Shown: piece by piece, positions 26,864 through 35,921 of the stretch | How the letters are laid out: every line of letters starts with the position of its first letter | Numbering within the stretch: the stretch's first letter is position 1 | Assembly: GCA_003132305.1 (NCBI GenBank) | Contig: PKXJ01000033.1 | Span: 34,652 to 98,651 of the forward strand | Length of the DNA: 64,000 nt | Direction: 5' to 3' | Origin: Acidimicrobiaceae bacterium | Lineage (GTDB): Bacteria; Actinomycetota; Acidimicrobiia; Acidimicrobiales; RAAP-2 | Notes under the pieces: model-generated | What the model was told of the DNA's origin: nothing | What the model saw: the letters and a program-made list of their open reading frames with translations, nothing else | Database searches by the model: none | Position numbers and translations under genes: made by a program

Positions 26864-28030
26864 ATGGAACGAGGCGCTGATTCGTGGCGCGTAATCTTCG
26901 ATCCGCTATCAATTCCCCTTCACCAGGCCCTTTTCGTTCGCGATACAGCGGGTCTAGAAATTGAGTCCAAAGCAGAGGTCCCACCGCGACTTCGAGGTGA
27001 CCTACCGGATTGCAGGGACTACTTGTCTTCCGATTTGAGAGTTGGTGCGGGCCTGCGGTGGATCAGTTGGTGGCACGAACTTGTTCACAGCGTGGCCGCC
27101 CGTCAACAAATCTCACTTTCAGCGAACTCAGGCCCGCTTCCCCAGCAGTTGCCGTTCGGGATGTCGGGAATATTGCCGCCAATGTATCTCGACGGTGAAC
27201 TGGACGAGTCCTCCATGGTCGCTCTTGATCGTATATTTGAACTCGCTTCTCAGTGGAGTGCCACATTGAGGACGAATGTCGGCGCGAGTCGTCCTCCCAC
27301 GTTGGTCTCTTCAGACATGCACAATCGTTTTTCTTCCATCGCGAGCGAGACTGCGACCCAACTCGGGGTGTCAACTGGCGCAATGAAAGCGGCAATCCTC
27401 ACGTTAGCGGTGAGCGGCAAATGGTCACGTAGGCCCATTGCTGGCGTGTTGTTGTGCTCTGAGAGTGTGCTTGAGGACGATGGCCAATTTGCAGGGTTGC
27501 TCGCAGATACCTTCATATCTGGACTCAACCCTCAGGTGGTGGAAGCTTTGCTCGAGAGGCCAGCAGAGCGCAGTGCAGCGCGCTCTGTTCTCGACTCGCC
27601 GTTACTTATTGCAAGAGTGGGCGAAATGACATTGCGGCTTGAAGGTGTGTACGTGCGCCAAGGTGGCTTTGAACTCGAACTGTCCCGAAACGGAGATTTG
27701 ACTGGTATTCCACCGCGACCCTATTCAAAGATAGAAGGTTTGCCTTCGGATCCGGAAGGTTCCCTTAATCATTTCGACGGTTTGGAGCTAGAAGTTCGCT
27801 TCACTTCCGAATTGCTCGACGAGAAGAAGTCTGTGTCAACGCAAAGCAGCACTTTCGTCAATCGCTTTTGGCGGCCCGGGCGCAGCCCGGACACGCTTTG
27901 GCTGTGGGTGCGTGTCGAATCACCGTTAGGTCAAGTGATGATGTCGAATCGGGGCATCGTGACGGTCACCGCGACGTGGCCGGAATCTCAAATCTACCGC
28001 TGTTCTGTCGAATTTGAGATGAGATCATAG
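26864..28030 (+). CDS. Hypothetical protein with an HExxH motif, first gene of a kinase/TPR operon
   Basis: A 388-residue soluble protein from ATG 26864 (an in-frame TTG precedes it), with AGAGG upstream. Residues 71-75 are HELVH in WWHELVHSVA, matching the zinc-metalloprotease HExxH signature. No confident third ligand can be named, so catalytic activity is uncertain. Residues 160-230 are helical, and the C-terminal 130 residues are beta-rich. It is followed 249 bp later by a Ser/Thr kinase and a TPR protein. The low GC resembles those genes and differs from the sugar cluster. Confidence 0.5.
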   Translation: MERGADSWRVIFDPLSIPLHQALFVRDTAGLEIESKAEVPPRLRGDLPDCRDYLSSDLRVGAGLRWISWWHELVHSVAARQQISLSANSGPLPQQLPFGMSGILPPMYLDGELDESSMVALDRIFELASQWSATLRTNVGASRPPTLVSSDMHNRFSSIASETATQLGVSTGAMKAAILTLAVSGKWSRRPIAGVLLCSESVLEDDGQFAGLLADTFISGLNPQVVEALLERPAERSAARSVLDSPLLIARVGEMTLRLEGVYVRQGGFELELSRNGDLTGIPPRPYSKIEGLPSDPEGSLNHFDGLELEVRFTSELLDEKKSVSTQSSTFVNRFWRPGRSPDTLWLWVRVESPLGQVMMSNRGIVTVTATWPESQIYRCSVEFEMRS

Positions 28031-28279
28031 GAGCCGACGCGCAGGCGCTAATTGGATTGGCGACAACGTAAAGAATTGAACTTACATCTGTGATCCAGTC
28101 CCCCCAACTCCTTTCGTCGGAGTCACTTTTGGCAACAACAAAAACCCCGAGGGGTCGAGTGATCAATTTGCGGCAGATTTAAATCTCGAAAGTCAGAGTT
28201 CTTCACATGTCCGCGTCGTTATTTAGTTTCTGAATGTAGGCTGCAATCAGTTTCCGGTTGAAAGGCGAGGAGAGGTCAA

Positions 28280-29389
28280 TTGGCGGTATTGCCATCTCCA
28301 GGCGCCCCAATCGTGGGGACTGGTCCCGCATATCAACTTCTTGGGTTAACACTTAATAATCGATGGCTAGTGACGGAGCTTCGGTCTTCGAGCCCTGACG
28401 ATACGGGCGGGTATTTCTCAGTTGGATATTTCGCCGAAGATCTTGATAGCCCCACAAATGATGAAGTATTTGTCAAGGCCCTTGACTACTCACGCTGGAA
28501 TGAACTCCGGTTCTCCAGTTTGGCTGACGCCGTGAGCTACCTGACCGAGGGATACCGCTTCGAAAGAGACATCGTTATGGAGTGCGCTGGGCTGCGAATG
28601 CGTAACGTCGTGAAGGGTTTCGACTCGGGTTCCATTGAAGTTGCGGGCTTCGAGATATTCAACTATGTCGACTTCATTGTGTTTGAGAAGGCAGAGTGTG
28701 ATGTTCGCGGACGACTGAGAACGGTCGAGGCGTTTGATGTTGCTTGGAAGTTGCACGTTCTGCACAATGTTGCGAAAGGCCTTCAGCAACTTCATCAGTC
28801 CAAGAAAGCACACCTTGATCTGAAACCGTCGAACGTGCTCTGTTTCGAAGAATCTGATCTTGAGACAATGGCGAAAATTGGCGACCTCGGAAGAGCGCAC
28901 GATGCTTCCCGAACAGGACCTCACTCGAACTTGCCGTTTCCTGGTGATCGGACGTACGCGCCGCCTGAAGTTCTCTATGGACACAACGAGAGCAACCGAA
29001 TTTTGCAGACTCGTCAAATTGACATGTATTTACTCGGAAGCATGATGACCTTCATGTTTACGGGTATCGGAGTGACGGCGGGGATGCTGATGTTTCTTGA
29101 TCCATCTCTCTTGCCAAATTCTTGGAGAGGAACGTATTTGGAGGTGCTGCCGTACCTACGTGAAGCATACGAGTCGCACATGGATGAAATTGAACGGACC
29201 ATCCCGGCGGCGATGAGGGAAAGCTTGACTCTGACGATTAGGGAATTGACTGATCCCGATGTTGCGCAACGCGGCCATCGTAGAGATCCCTTCGGCTCAA
29301 GAAGTCGATTCAGCATGGAGAAATATGTATCGATACTAAATCGACTTTCTAGAGACGCAGACATGAAATTGAGGGCTGAATTTCGATGA
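28280..29389 (+). CDS. Serine/threonine protein kinase
   Basis: A 369-residue eukaryotic-like kinase without a membrane segment. The probable ATP-binding Lys66 is in EVFVKALDY. The catalytic loop is HLDLKPSNVL with Asp180, Lys182 and Asn185 (the usual HRD Arg is Leu). The metal-binding DFG is GDLGRA with Asp202, and APPE (227-230) ends the activation segment. All essential residues are present, so it is probably active. It starts at TTG 28280 with GGAGAGG upstream and overlaps the TPR gene by ATGA. The loss of the HRD Arg suggests it needs no activation-loop phosphorylation. Confidence 0.85.
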   Translation: MAVLPSPGAPIVGTGPAYQLLGLTLNNRWLVTELRSSSPDDTGGYFSVGYFAEDLDSPTNDEVFVKALDYSRWNELRFSSLADAVSYLTEGYRFERDIVMECAGLRMRNVVKGFDSGSIEVAGFEIFNYVDFIVFEKAECDVRGRLRTVEAFDVAWKLHVLHNVAKGLQQLHQSKKAHLDLKPSNVLCFEESDLETMAKIGDLGRAHDASRTGPHSNLPFPGDRTYAPPEVLYGHNESNRILQTRQIDMYLLGSMMTFMFTGIGVTAGMLMFLDPSLLPNSWRGTYLEVLPYLREAYESHMDEIERTIPAAMRESLTLTIRELTDPDVAQRGHRRDPFGSRSRFSMEKYVSILNRLSRDADMKLRAEFR

Positions 29390-30909
29390 CAGTTGTTTCT
29401 GGATCAAATAAGCGGGACGTAATACCACGATGGCGAAATCTCCATGACACAATTAGCAATGGAGAAATTGGGGCAAGAGGCGAAGAGCCGAAGTTGGATG
29501 AACGTTCCGAAAGAGAATTGAAGCGCAGTCGGTCGGACTGGGAACTTGATCGTAGCCAAATTAAAGCCGCGGAATTTATAAGCGCTGGGCTGGTCTTGGG
29601 TGTGCCATCCCAAGTGCAAGACGCTGTTTCAGCTCTCTTGGAGAATGAGTTGCCTCCATCATTGAGACAACTTGCGAGGGTTGTCGGCTTGGGAAGTGGT
29701 GAAGAAGTGGTTGGGCATGTGAAGGCTCCGGAGGTAACGCTCAATGATGTTCAACTTTATATTGCGATCGCCGGACTGAAGCAGGCGTTGGTTCGCGAAC
29801 CAAGGCGACCGCTCGCATGGCTCGAATTGGCCCGCCTTTACTCCCAACTTGGTCAAATTGGATCTGCAACAAACTCAATCCTGAAATCGATCTTTCTTGC
29901 GCCCAATAACCGCTACGTTCTTCGGTCCACTGCTGCATTTTTTACGAACCTCGGGAATGCAGAGCGTGCTCATTCGATACTGGTTGAAGCGGAGCGGACG
30001 GCAACGGATCCCTGGCTAATTGCCGCTGAACTTGCCACTGCGAGCAAGTCGAAGCAAAAACCAAAGTTTGCAAAGAAGGGTTTGGCGATTCTTGAAGACG
30101 AGAGTTTCCGAAAACTTTCCTTAAGTGAACTCAGCGCTGAATTGGCAACGATGGAAGTCAGAAACGGACGTGCCAAGAGGGCGAGAAAATTGGTTACGCT
30201 GGCACTCTCGAACCCAACCGAAAACTCGGTAGCACAAGTTGAATCGTTATCTGAGATGGACAAATCAATTGAACTGCCAAGTGGTTCGCTAGATTTACCC
30301 GCAGCGTTTGAAGCGAGGGCCAAGAGTACACTTGAAGAAGGAGATTGGGTTGAATCGATTGATTCCGCTGAGTTATGGCTTACGGATCAGCCCTTTTCAA
30401 GCGATGCAGCAGTTTTTGCATCTTATGCCGCGCTTTCAGGACTGAGAGACTTCGACCGTGCGTTCGAATTTGCCAAACGCGGCTTGAAAGCAAATCCTCA
30501 GGATGCGGGCCTCATGAATAATGCGGCAGTGGCTCAAATTGAAATCGGGAATTTGTCAGTTGCCGAGGACTTTCTAAAGCGTGCCAAAGATCTAGATGCG
30601 CCGAGACATACCCGAATTGCCCTCGAGGCGACTCTGGGTCTATTGGAATTTCGATCAGGTTTCTCGGACGAGGGGCGCGTGCACTACGAGGAAGCGATTC
30701 GAATAGCGCAAGGCGAGAGGAATCAAACTCAGCACGTCCTTGCGTCGGTCATGCTAGCTCGCGAAGAGATTCGATATCGAACCTTGATGTCGACAGCCGC
30801 GTTGCAAAGAGCTGAGCGTCTCATGAAGCGAACAGAATCGAAGGTAGTTAAATCCTGGCTGGAGACCGTGGAGGGCGAGTATAGAAATCTTCCGGAGTCT
30901 GCTCGGTAA
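29386..30909 (+). CDS. TPR-repeat protein coupled to the kinase
   Basis: A 507-residue soluble protein. Residues 1-110 are charged and of no known family. TPR-like helix pairs run from about 125 to 230 (PLAWLELARLYSQLGQIGSA, AAFFTNLGNAERAHSILVEA) and from about 300 to 460 (FASYAALSGLRDFDRAFEFA, AAVAQIEIGNLSVAEDFLK). It probably serves as substrate, scaffold or sensor of the kinase, with which it is translationally coupled. It is the last gene of the operon. Confidence 0.75.
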   Translation: MTVVSGSNKRDVIPRWRNLHDTISNGEIGARGEEPKLDERSERELKRSRSDWELDRSQIKAAEFISAGLVLGVPSQVQDAVSALLENELPPSLRQLARVVGLGSGEEVVGHVKAPEVTLNDVQLYIAIAGLKQALVREPRRPLAWLELARLYSQLGQIGSATNSILKSIFLAPNNRYVLRSTAAFFTNLGNAERAHSILVEAERTATDPWLIAAELATASKSKQKPKFAKKGLAILEDESFRKLSLSELSAELATMEVRNGRAKRARKLVTLALSNPTENSVAQVESLSEMDKSIELPSGSLDLPAAFEARAKSTLEEGDWVESIDSAELWLTDQPFSSDAAVFASYAALSGLRDFDRAFEFAKRGLKANPQDAGLMNNAAVAQIEIGNLSVAEDFLKRAKDLDAPRHTRIALEATLGLLEFRSGFSDEGRVHYEEAIRIAQGERNQTQHVLASVMLAREEIRYRTLMSTAALQRAERLMKRTESKVVKSWLETVEGEYRNLPESAR

Positions 30910-31566
30910 CTTATGGGCGGAGGTAGCTGTGTGTGAGGGTTGGAGATGAGACTGAACGGTAGCAATCTCTTCGAGTTGACTTCGTCCCAAGAGGAGCTCT
31001 CGTATTCGTCAGCTTTCCAGACCGAACTTTGCACGTATCGTCGCGATCGCGTCATCGCTCCTAACAATGAAGCAAGAATCATCGTGAAATAGCTCTGACC
31101 AAAGAGCTGCTGACTCGGGAGCAAATGATGGACGATTCAAGGGCTTGATGTCTCGTGGCTTTGAAGACCGTGACCTTTGCGAAGTGCTGTAATCCGTTGC
31201 ACTCTCAACGGGTTCGGACTCGCCCCACCACCTTGAAAGGGTGGTGGCGCTTTTCCATTGTATCGAAGAAAAACACTGATCAACCGGTGTTTCTGGTAAC
31301 GAAGACTGTACTTTTCTTCGTCGCAGGCACTCTACGGGCACTAAGGATGCGAAATCATCAGGTCAACTTCAATTAAGTGTTATCACCTTCGTTGACGGGC
31401 GATGTAGATGAGTGGCTTCTGATTGATCTGCGAGAAATTCACTTGGTCGTCGCAGCGTCGTCCGTTAGATTCTGCCTCTTTTGCGATCTCCAGCACATTG
31501 AAGGGACGGAATGTGGAATTCGAACCGCGCGAATTCGAGAGAACTTCCCAAAGTCCTTGGTACTAC
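30910..31566. other. Intergenic region with one terminator
   Basis: About 650 bp without a convincing gene. Short open frames on both strands have no start signals. It contains the hairpin at 31225-31254. Confidence 0.4.
31225..31254 (+). terminator. Rho-independent terminator-like hairpin
   Basis: The stem CCACCACC (31225-31232) pairs with GGTGGTGG around a short loop containing TTGAAA. It is followed by CGC and TTTT at 31251-31254. It lies about 320 bp after the TPR gene and may end its transcript. Confidence 0.5.
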
Positions 31567-31611
31567 TGGTGGGTCGCCTGGGTCTCGATCCCAGCACCTG
31601 AGGATTAGAAG
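31567..31611 (-). other. tRNA-Arg(UCU) 3' half, probable attachment-site scar
   Basis: On the minus strand it reads anticodon loop CTTCTAA, 3' anticodon stem TCCTC, variable AGGTG, T arm CTGGG-ATCGAGA-CCCAG, acceptor GCGACCC and ACCA. Bases before the loop do not pair with TCCTC, so homology stops at the anticodon loop as in the Val and Ala scars. The T loop begins with A instead of T, so some decay is possible. Unlike the other two it has no nearby tandem repeat or inverted core. Confidence 0.6.
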
Positions 31612-31891
31612 AAACTCACGAACTGTTGTTGTCGGTCTCGTCTCGTGGCGTCGCAGAAATAGGGGTCCCTAAAAAGGAGACCTGTCTCGGACAGCGGTTT
31701 CATTCTCGATATTCGAATGCGTTCGGCCGAGTCGGAAGTGATTGTGGCCTCCGGCAATCTTCTTAAGATTCGATCGCTCTTTCGGATACTCAGATTGCTC
31801 GACTTCGCGAGCGGGAGTTGTCGCCATTGCGTTTTGGGATACTCTCGCCCAGAAGGCAGTCGTCAATTCTCTAAGGACGATCGACATGGGC

Positions 31892-31948
31892 GCTCACTTA
31901 GCGACAGAGCAAGTGAGCATTTGTCCAGACGCTTGACAATTGCTCACC
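31892..31948. promoter_or_regulatory. Operator array upstream of the catabolic cluster
   Basis: Three GCTCAC/GTGAGC half-sites make two overlapping palindromes. GCTCACTT (31892-31899) pairs perfectly with AAGTGAGC (31911-31918). GTGAGCATTTGTC (31913-31925) pairs with GACAATTGCTCAC (31936-31948) at 12 of 13 positions. The second overlaps the -35 hexamer at 31933-31938. SorC-family regulators bind such extended palindromes as tetramers, so the SorC-type gene at 35922 is the likely partner. Confidence 0.6.
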
Positions 31949-31961
31949 TCGCCGCAATACT
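31933..31961 (+). promoter_or_regulatory. Promoter of the catabolic cluster
   Basis: A perfect -35 TTGACA (31933-31938), a 17-bp spacer and the -10 AATACT (31956-31961, four of six matches). It is followed by AAGGAG at 31991 and the first gene at 32012. Repressor binding at 31936-31948 would occlude the -35. Confidence 0.6.
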
Positions 31962-32011
31962 GTGGTATTCGAATTACTGGGCTTCACTTCAAGGAGCAAG
32001 TTAGGGGGGGC

Positions 32012-32809
32012 GTGAAAGATTCTGGGGTGAATGATGAGATCTTTGCCGACTTGGGGCTTACCGGGAAGGCCGTCATCGTAACGGGTGCCGGCAGTGGTAT
32101 CGGCGCAGCCACCGCGTTTCGTCTTGCGCGGTCGGGTGTCGGGCTTTCGCTGGTGGGTCGCACCAGCGAGCCTCTTATGGACGTGAAGCGCATCATTGAG
32201 GGATTGGGTGGTCGAGCATTGTGCGTGCCTGCGGACATCTCCGACGAAGGGAGTAGTCGAGTTGTTGTCGACGCCACTCTTGAGCACTTCGGTCAACTCG
32301 ACGGAGTCGTCAATAACGCTGCGATGGTTCGGCACATGCCAATTGAAGAGTGGTCTGTGGAGGTGTTTGACGAGCATCTCGCGACGAACATCCGAGGACC
32401 ATTCTTTCTCATTCGAGACAGCGTTCCACATCTTCGTAGGTCCACGGTGCGATCAATTGTCAACATCAGTTCGTCGTCGGGAACGCTTCGTCGTGTTGGA
32501 CAGTCGGTCTACGGGATGACGAAAGCTGCGCTTGACTATCTCACGCAGTCCCTGGCCGGCGAACTGGCTGGCGATGGTATCCGGGTTAACGCCGTGGCAC
32601 CGGGGCCCGTCGACACGCCCATTCACAAGACCTGGGCCACTGACCTTGACGAGGCCTATAGGTGGCTGGCGTCCCAGGTGCCTCTGGGTCGAATCGGTCA
32701 ACCCGATGACATCGCCCGCTGGGTTACATTCCTTCTGAGCCCGGCATCGTCGTTCGTAACGGGCGCCGTCATACCTGTCGACGGCGGTCAGGTGATCGAT
32801 CGTGAATGA
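32012..32809 (+). CDS. SDR family NAD(P)-dependent oxidoreductase, first gene of the cluster
   Basis: About 265 residues of classical short-chain dehydrogenase. The cofactor motif is TGAGSGIG, followed by NNAA, the active-site Ser region NISSSSGT, and Tyr-x-x-x-Lys in YGMTK. The C-terminal VDGGQ is typical. GTG 32012 is chosen; GTG 32027 is an alternative. A role in oxidising a sugar or polyol carbonyl/hydroxyl is inferred from neighbours. It overlaps the next gene by 8 nt. Confidence 0.85.
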   Translation: MKDSGVNDEIFADLGLTGKAVIVTGAGSGIGAATAFRLARSGVGLSLVGRTSEPLMDVKRIIEGLGGRALCVPADISDEGSSRVVVDATLEHFGQLDGVVNNAAMVRHMPIEEWSVEVFDEHLATNIRGPFFLIRDSVPHLRRSTVRSIVNISSSSGTLRRVGQSVYGMTKAALDYLTQSLAGELAGDGIRVNAVAPGPVDTPIHKTWATDLDEAYRWLASQVPLGRIGQPDDIARWVTFLLSPASSFVTGAVIPVDGGQVIDRE

Positions 32810-34748
32810 GTCGGATCGTGAGCTTCTGCTTACGGCGCGACGTGTCGCGCCGATGGCGCCGGTCCTTTTACGTGCTGGACCGACTTCGGCGCTCCTCGTC
32901 GACGGCGACCTGAGGACTATTCGATGTAATGGCGTCGAAGTCGTTCGGCGCATCTATGTCGCGGTGAGGGACTTGGACTGGAATACGTTGCCAGGTGAAA
33001 TGAGTAATCTGAACATCGTCTCGAACGCCAATTCGTTCGTCGTCAGATTCACCCAACGCCATTCGATGGGCAAAGTCGACTTCGAGTGGACCGCGCTCAT
33101 CAGTGGCGACGAACGGGGCCACATCACGTATGTCATGGAAGGTGAGGCACTTGGCGACTTTGCATACGCGAAGATTGGTATTTGCGTGCACCATTCTGTC
33201 GAAGGATTCAGGGGACAGCCCTTCGCTGGTGCTGCGCCGGGTGGAAGGGTAACGGGTCTCCTGCCGGACATGATCGGGCCGCAAATCCACCTTGACGACG
33301 GTACCGATCTCCCCCTCTTCGATCCCTTCGATCAACTGAGTCTTTCTCACGAAGGTGGCGGATCCGTTCGTTTCGTGTTCGCAGGCGACCTCTGGGAGAT
33401 GGAGGATCAACGAAACTGGACCGATGCGTCATTCAAATCGGCCTCCACGCCGGCCAGTCTCGGCTACGTCCACCACGCTCGATCGGGCAAACGAATCGAA
33501 CAGAGAGTTGAAGTCTCCAGCAAAGGATTTCGCGAAGCCGACGCGACGGCATCCGACGCGCTCGTCATTGGCGCACCGACGGGCTTCGAGGTGGCGGCGA
33601 TCGGACTCTGCATCGCCCAGCCCGACGTGCCGCTCAGCTCCGCCGCCCGAGACGTCCTGGTGGGCATTGGTCCCGCCCACCTTCGCGTCGACATCGACCT
33701 TGTTGAATCGCCGGAAGCTCTGATCGCCCCGGCGCTGCATCGGTCGAACGAATTGGGTGCGCCTCTCGAAATCGCGCTTCACGTCCCCCGCCCGTCTGAG
33801 CGCCAACCGGCATTGGCGAGGTTCGCCGCCGAGATCGAAGGGCACGCGGCGGATGTCGTCAGTGTCCTCATCTTTGGCGAGGGCGAGGAGTCGACATTGC
33901 CAGATACGACCGTTGACGTCGTTAAGGCTTTGAGCCTCGTGATCTCCGCAACCTTCATTTCTGGCACGAATATCTACTTCAACGAGCTCAACCGCCACCG
34001 CCTTTCGAAGGGTGCGGCCGACGGTCTCGTCTGGTCGATCAACCCCCAGATCCACGCCGTTGACGAGATCTCACTCCTTGAGAATCTTGAGGCGCAGCCG
34101 GACAGCGTCTTAAGCGCTCGGACCCTCTGGCCAGATGCATCGTTGCACGTGTCGCCTGTGACCTTGCGTCCTCGCTTCAATGCTGTCGCGAGCACCGGCG
34201 AGGACTTCAGCCTGGGCTCCATCCCCTGGAACACTGATCCGCGTCAGACGACGCTCTTCGCTGCGGTGTGGACCCTGGGTAGCGCGTCGGCGCTGGTTCA
34301 CTCTGGCGTTGACAGCATCACGTACTTCGAGGATGTCGGCGCGCGCGGTGTTGTCGAGGCGTCCGTTCGTATCTACAGTGTCGAGGACTTCCCTTCGGTG
34401 CTGGATACTGCTTTTCCGTGCGCGATTGTGCTCGCCGATCTTTGTGAACTTCGCGGCGCGCAGGTACTCGACTTGGAACCCCACGAAAAGTTGGCAGTGC
34501 TGGCGCTGCGCCACGGCAACGGCCAGTCGATCCTGCTTGGCAATCTCTCAAGGGAATCGGCACAGGTGAGAATCGAGGCGGGCGTACCGTCTTGTCGTGT
34601 CAGGGTGCTCGACGTTTCGAACGTGGAACGGGCGACTCAGGCATTCAATGAATTCATTCGAGCAAGGTCGGAATTGACAACGAAAGATGGGGTACTTACC
34701 GTGACACTCGATTCCTACGCCTACGTCCGCGTGGACTTCGAGCCATGA
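32802..34748 (+). CDS. ApnL-like protein (D-apionate lactonase family)
   Basis: A 648-residue soluble protein. The N-terminus (LRAGPTSALLVDGDLRTIRC, then RRIYVAVRDLDWNT) and the strongly conserved MEDQRNWTDASFK at about 200-212 match what I remember of the D-apionate lactonase family (ApnL). ApnL opens the lactone of the branched pentose acid apionate. The assignment is from memory of the family and not from a search, and the true substrate may be another sugar lactone. It overlaps the SDR start side by 8 nt and the next gene by ATGA. Sequential SDR and lactonase would turn an aldose into an aldonate. Confidence 0.6.
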   Translation: MNESDRELLLTARRVAPMAPVLLRAGPTSALLVDGDLRTIRCNGVEVVRRIYVAVRDLDWNTLPGEMSNLNIVSNANSFVVRFTQRHSMGKVDFEWTALISGDERGHITYVMEGEALGDFAYAKIGICVHHSVEGFRGQPFAGAAPGGRVTGLLPDMIGPQIHLDDGTDLPLFDPFDQLSLSHEGGGSVRFVFAGDLWEMEDQRNWTDASFKSASTPASLGYVHHARSGKRIEQRVEVSSKGFREADATASDALVIGAPTGFEVAAIGLCIAQPDVPLSSAARDVLVGIGPAHLRVDIDLVESPEALIAPALHRSNELGAPLEIALHVPRPSERQPALARFAAEIEGHAADVVSVLIFGEGEESTLPDTTVDVVKALSLVISATFISGTNIYFNELNRHRLSKGAADGLVWSINPQIHAVDEISLLENLEAQPDSVLSARTLWPDASLHVSPVTLRPRFNAVASTGEDFSLGSIPWNTDPRQTTLFAAVWTLGSASALVHSGVDSITYFEDVGARGVVEASVRIYSVEDFPSVLDTAFPCAIVLADLCELRGAQVLDLEPHEKLAVLALRHGNGQSILLGNLSRESAQVRIEAGVPSCRVRVLDVSNVERATQAFNEFIRARSELTTKDGVLTVTLDSYAYVRVDFEP

Positions 34749-35905
34749 GCGACTGGCGGGAACCGTGGCGCGTCGAGCGCGCGCGCGTGCACGACGCCTA
34801 CGACGTGCACTTCGGTCGAGCGGTTGACGACCTGCCCACGCCATCTTTGCTCGTGGACGTAGAGATCCTGCAGCGAAACTTGGTGACGATGGCGAGCGCC
34901 CTCGAGGGCTACCCCGCACGACTGCGACCCCACACCAAGGTCCAGAAGTCGACTGACCTCGCCATGCTCCAGATGGAGGCGGGCGCCATTGGCGTGACCG
35001 TCGCCACGGTATGGGAAGCGGCCGCAATGGCGGCGGCCGGAATCCCCGATGTGCTGATCGCCAATCAAGTCGTCGGCGATGACAAGTTGCGCTCAGCTGC
35101 TGCGTTGTGTCGTCATACGAATCTCTCTCTCGTTGTCGATGACGAACGCAACGTCGCCGCACTCTCGCAGGCGGCGCTTAGTGCGGGCGTTACGATGGGC
35201 ATTCTCGTCGATATCGACGTGGGCATGGCGCGCTGTGGCGTGCGGTCCTCTGACCAGGCGCTCAGTCTCGCGCGTTACGTTGACACGATGGCGGGCCTCG
35301 AACTGCGCGGCGTCCAGGCCTACGAGGGGCACTGCATGCTCGAGCCCGATCGCGAGACGCGTATCAAACTGGCCCGTGAGGCGATGACATATGCCGTCGA
35401 GATCCGCCAACGTCTGCTCGACGATGGCCTTTCTGCGCAGACGCTTTCCGCGGGAGGAACCGGCACTTACGACATCACCGGACATAATCCCAACCTCACC
35501 GAGCTTCAGGCCGGCTCATTTGTCTTCATGGACGCCATGCACGGGAATCTCGTCCCGGGCTTCGAAGTGTCACTAACGGTTCTGAGTACGGTGATGGCTC
35601 GTCATGGCGACACGGTGATCCTCGATGCAGGTAGGAAGTCGGTGGGCATTGATTTCGTGTCACCTCCGATAGTCAATGAGACGTGGGTTGCTCGTTATTT
35701 CGCCGAAGAACACGCCCTTTTCGACACGTCTAGCGCCTATCGCGCAGACCTTGGTGATCACGTGCAACTGATTGCCGGCTACGCGCCGACCACCATCAAC
35801 CTTCACGACGTGATGTTCGTGCACCGCTCCGGAGTGGTGAGCGACATCTGGCCCGTTTTTCCGCGTGGGCCCGGGCACCACGGATTCCAACAGCTGCTCA
35901 CCTAG
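34745..35905 (+). CDS. PLP-dependent alanine-racemase-fold enzyme, D-threonine aldolase-like
   Basis: A 386-residue fold-type III PLP enzyme. PTPSLLVDVEIL (31-42) and RPHTKVQKS (61-69, Schiff-base Lys65) are typical of the D-threonine aldolase / D-serine dehydratase / beta-hydroxyaspartate aldolase group. SAGGTGTYD binds the phosphate. The C-terminal metal-binding signature of that group (GH-x-C/D-PTxNxxD) reads GYAPTTINLHD here. The His and the Cys/Asp ligands are replaced, so metal-dependent aldol cleavage may be lost or changed. An amino-group-dependent step in a sugar cluster is unusual. Confidence 0.7.
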   Translation: MSDWREPWRVERARVHDAYDVHFGRAVDDLPTPSLLVDVEILQRNLVTMASALEGYPARLRPHTKVQKSTDLAMLQMEAGAIGVTVATVWEAAAMAAAGIPDVLIANQVVGDDKLRSAAALCRHTNLSLVVDDERNVAALSQAALSAGVTMGILVDIDVGMARCGVRSSDQALSLARYVDTMAGLELRGVQAYEGHCMLEPDRETRIKLAREAMTYAVEIRQRLLDDGLSAQTLSAGGTGTYDITGHNPNLTELQAGSFVFMDAMHGNLVPGFEVSLTVLSTVMARHGDTVILDAGRKSVGIDFVSPPIVNETWVARYFAEEHALFDTSSAYRADLGDHVQLIAGYAPTTINLHDVMFVHRSGVVSDIWPVFPRGPGHHGFQQLLT

Positions 35906-35921
35906 CACTTAGTGTTGGGTT

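Noticed and set aside
31180..31240. A tRNA-like fold with CCACCA in the region after the TPR gene
   Set aside because: The putative T arm does not pair and the CCACC belongs to a terminator hairpin.
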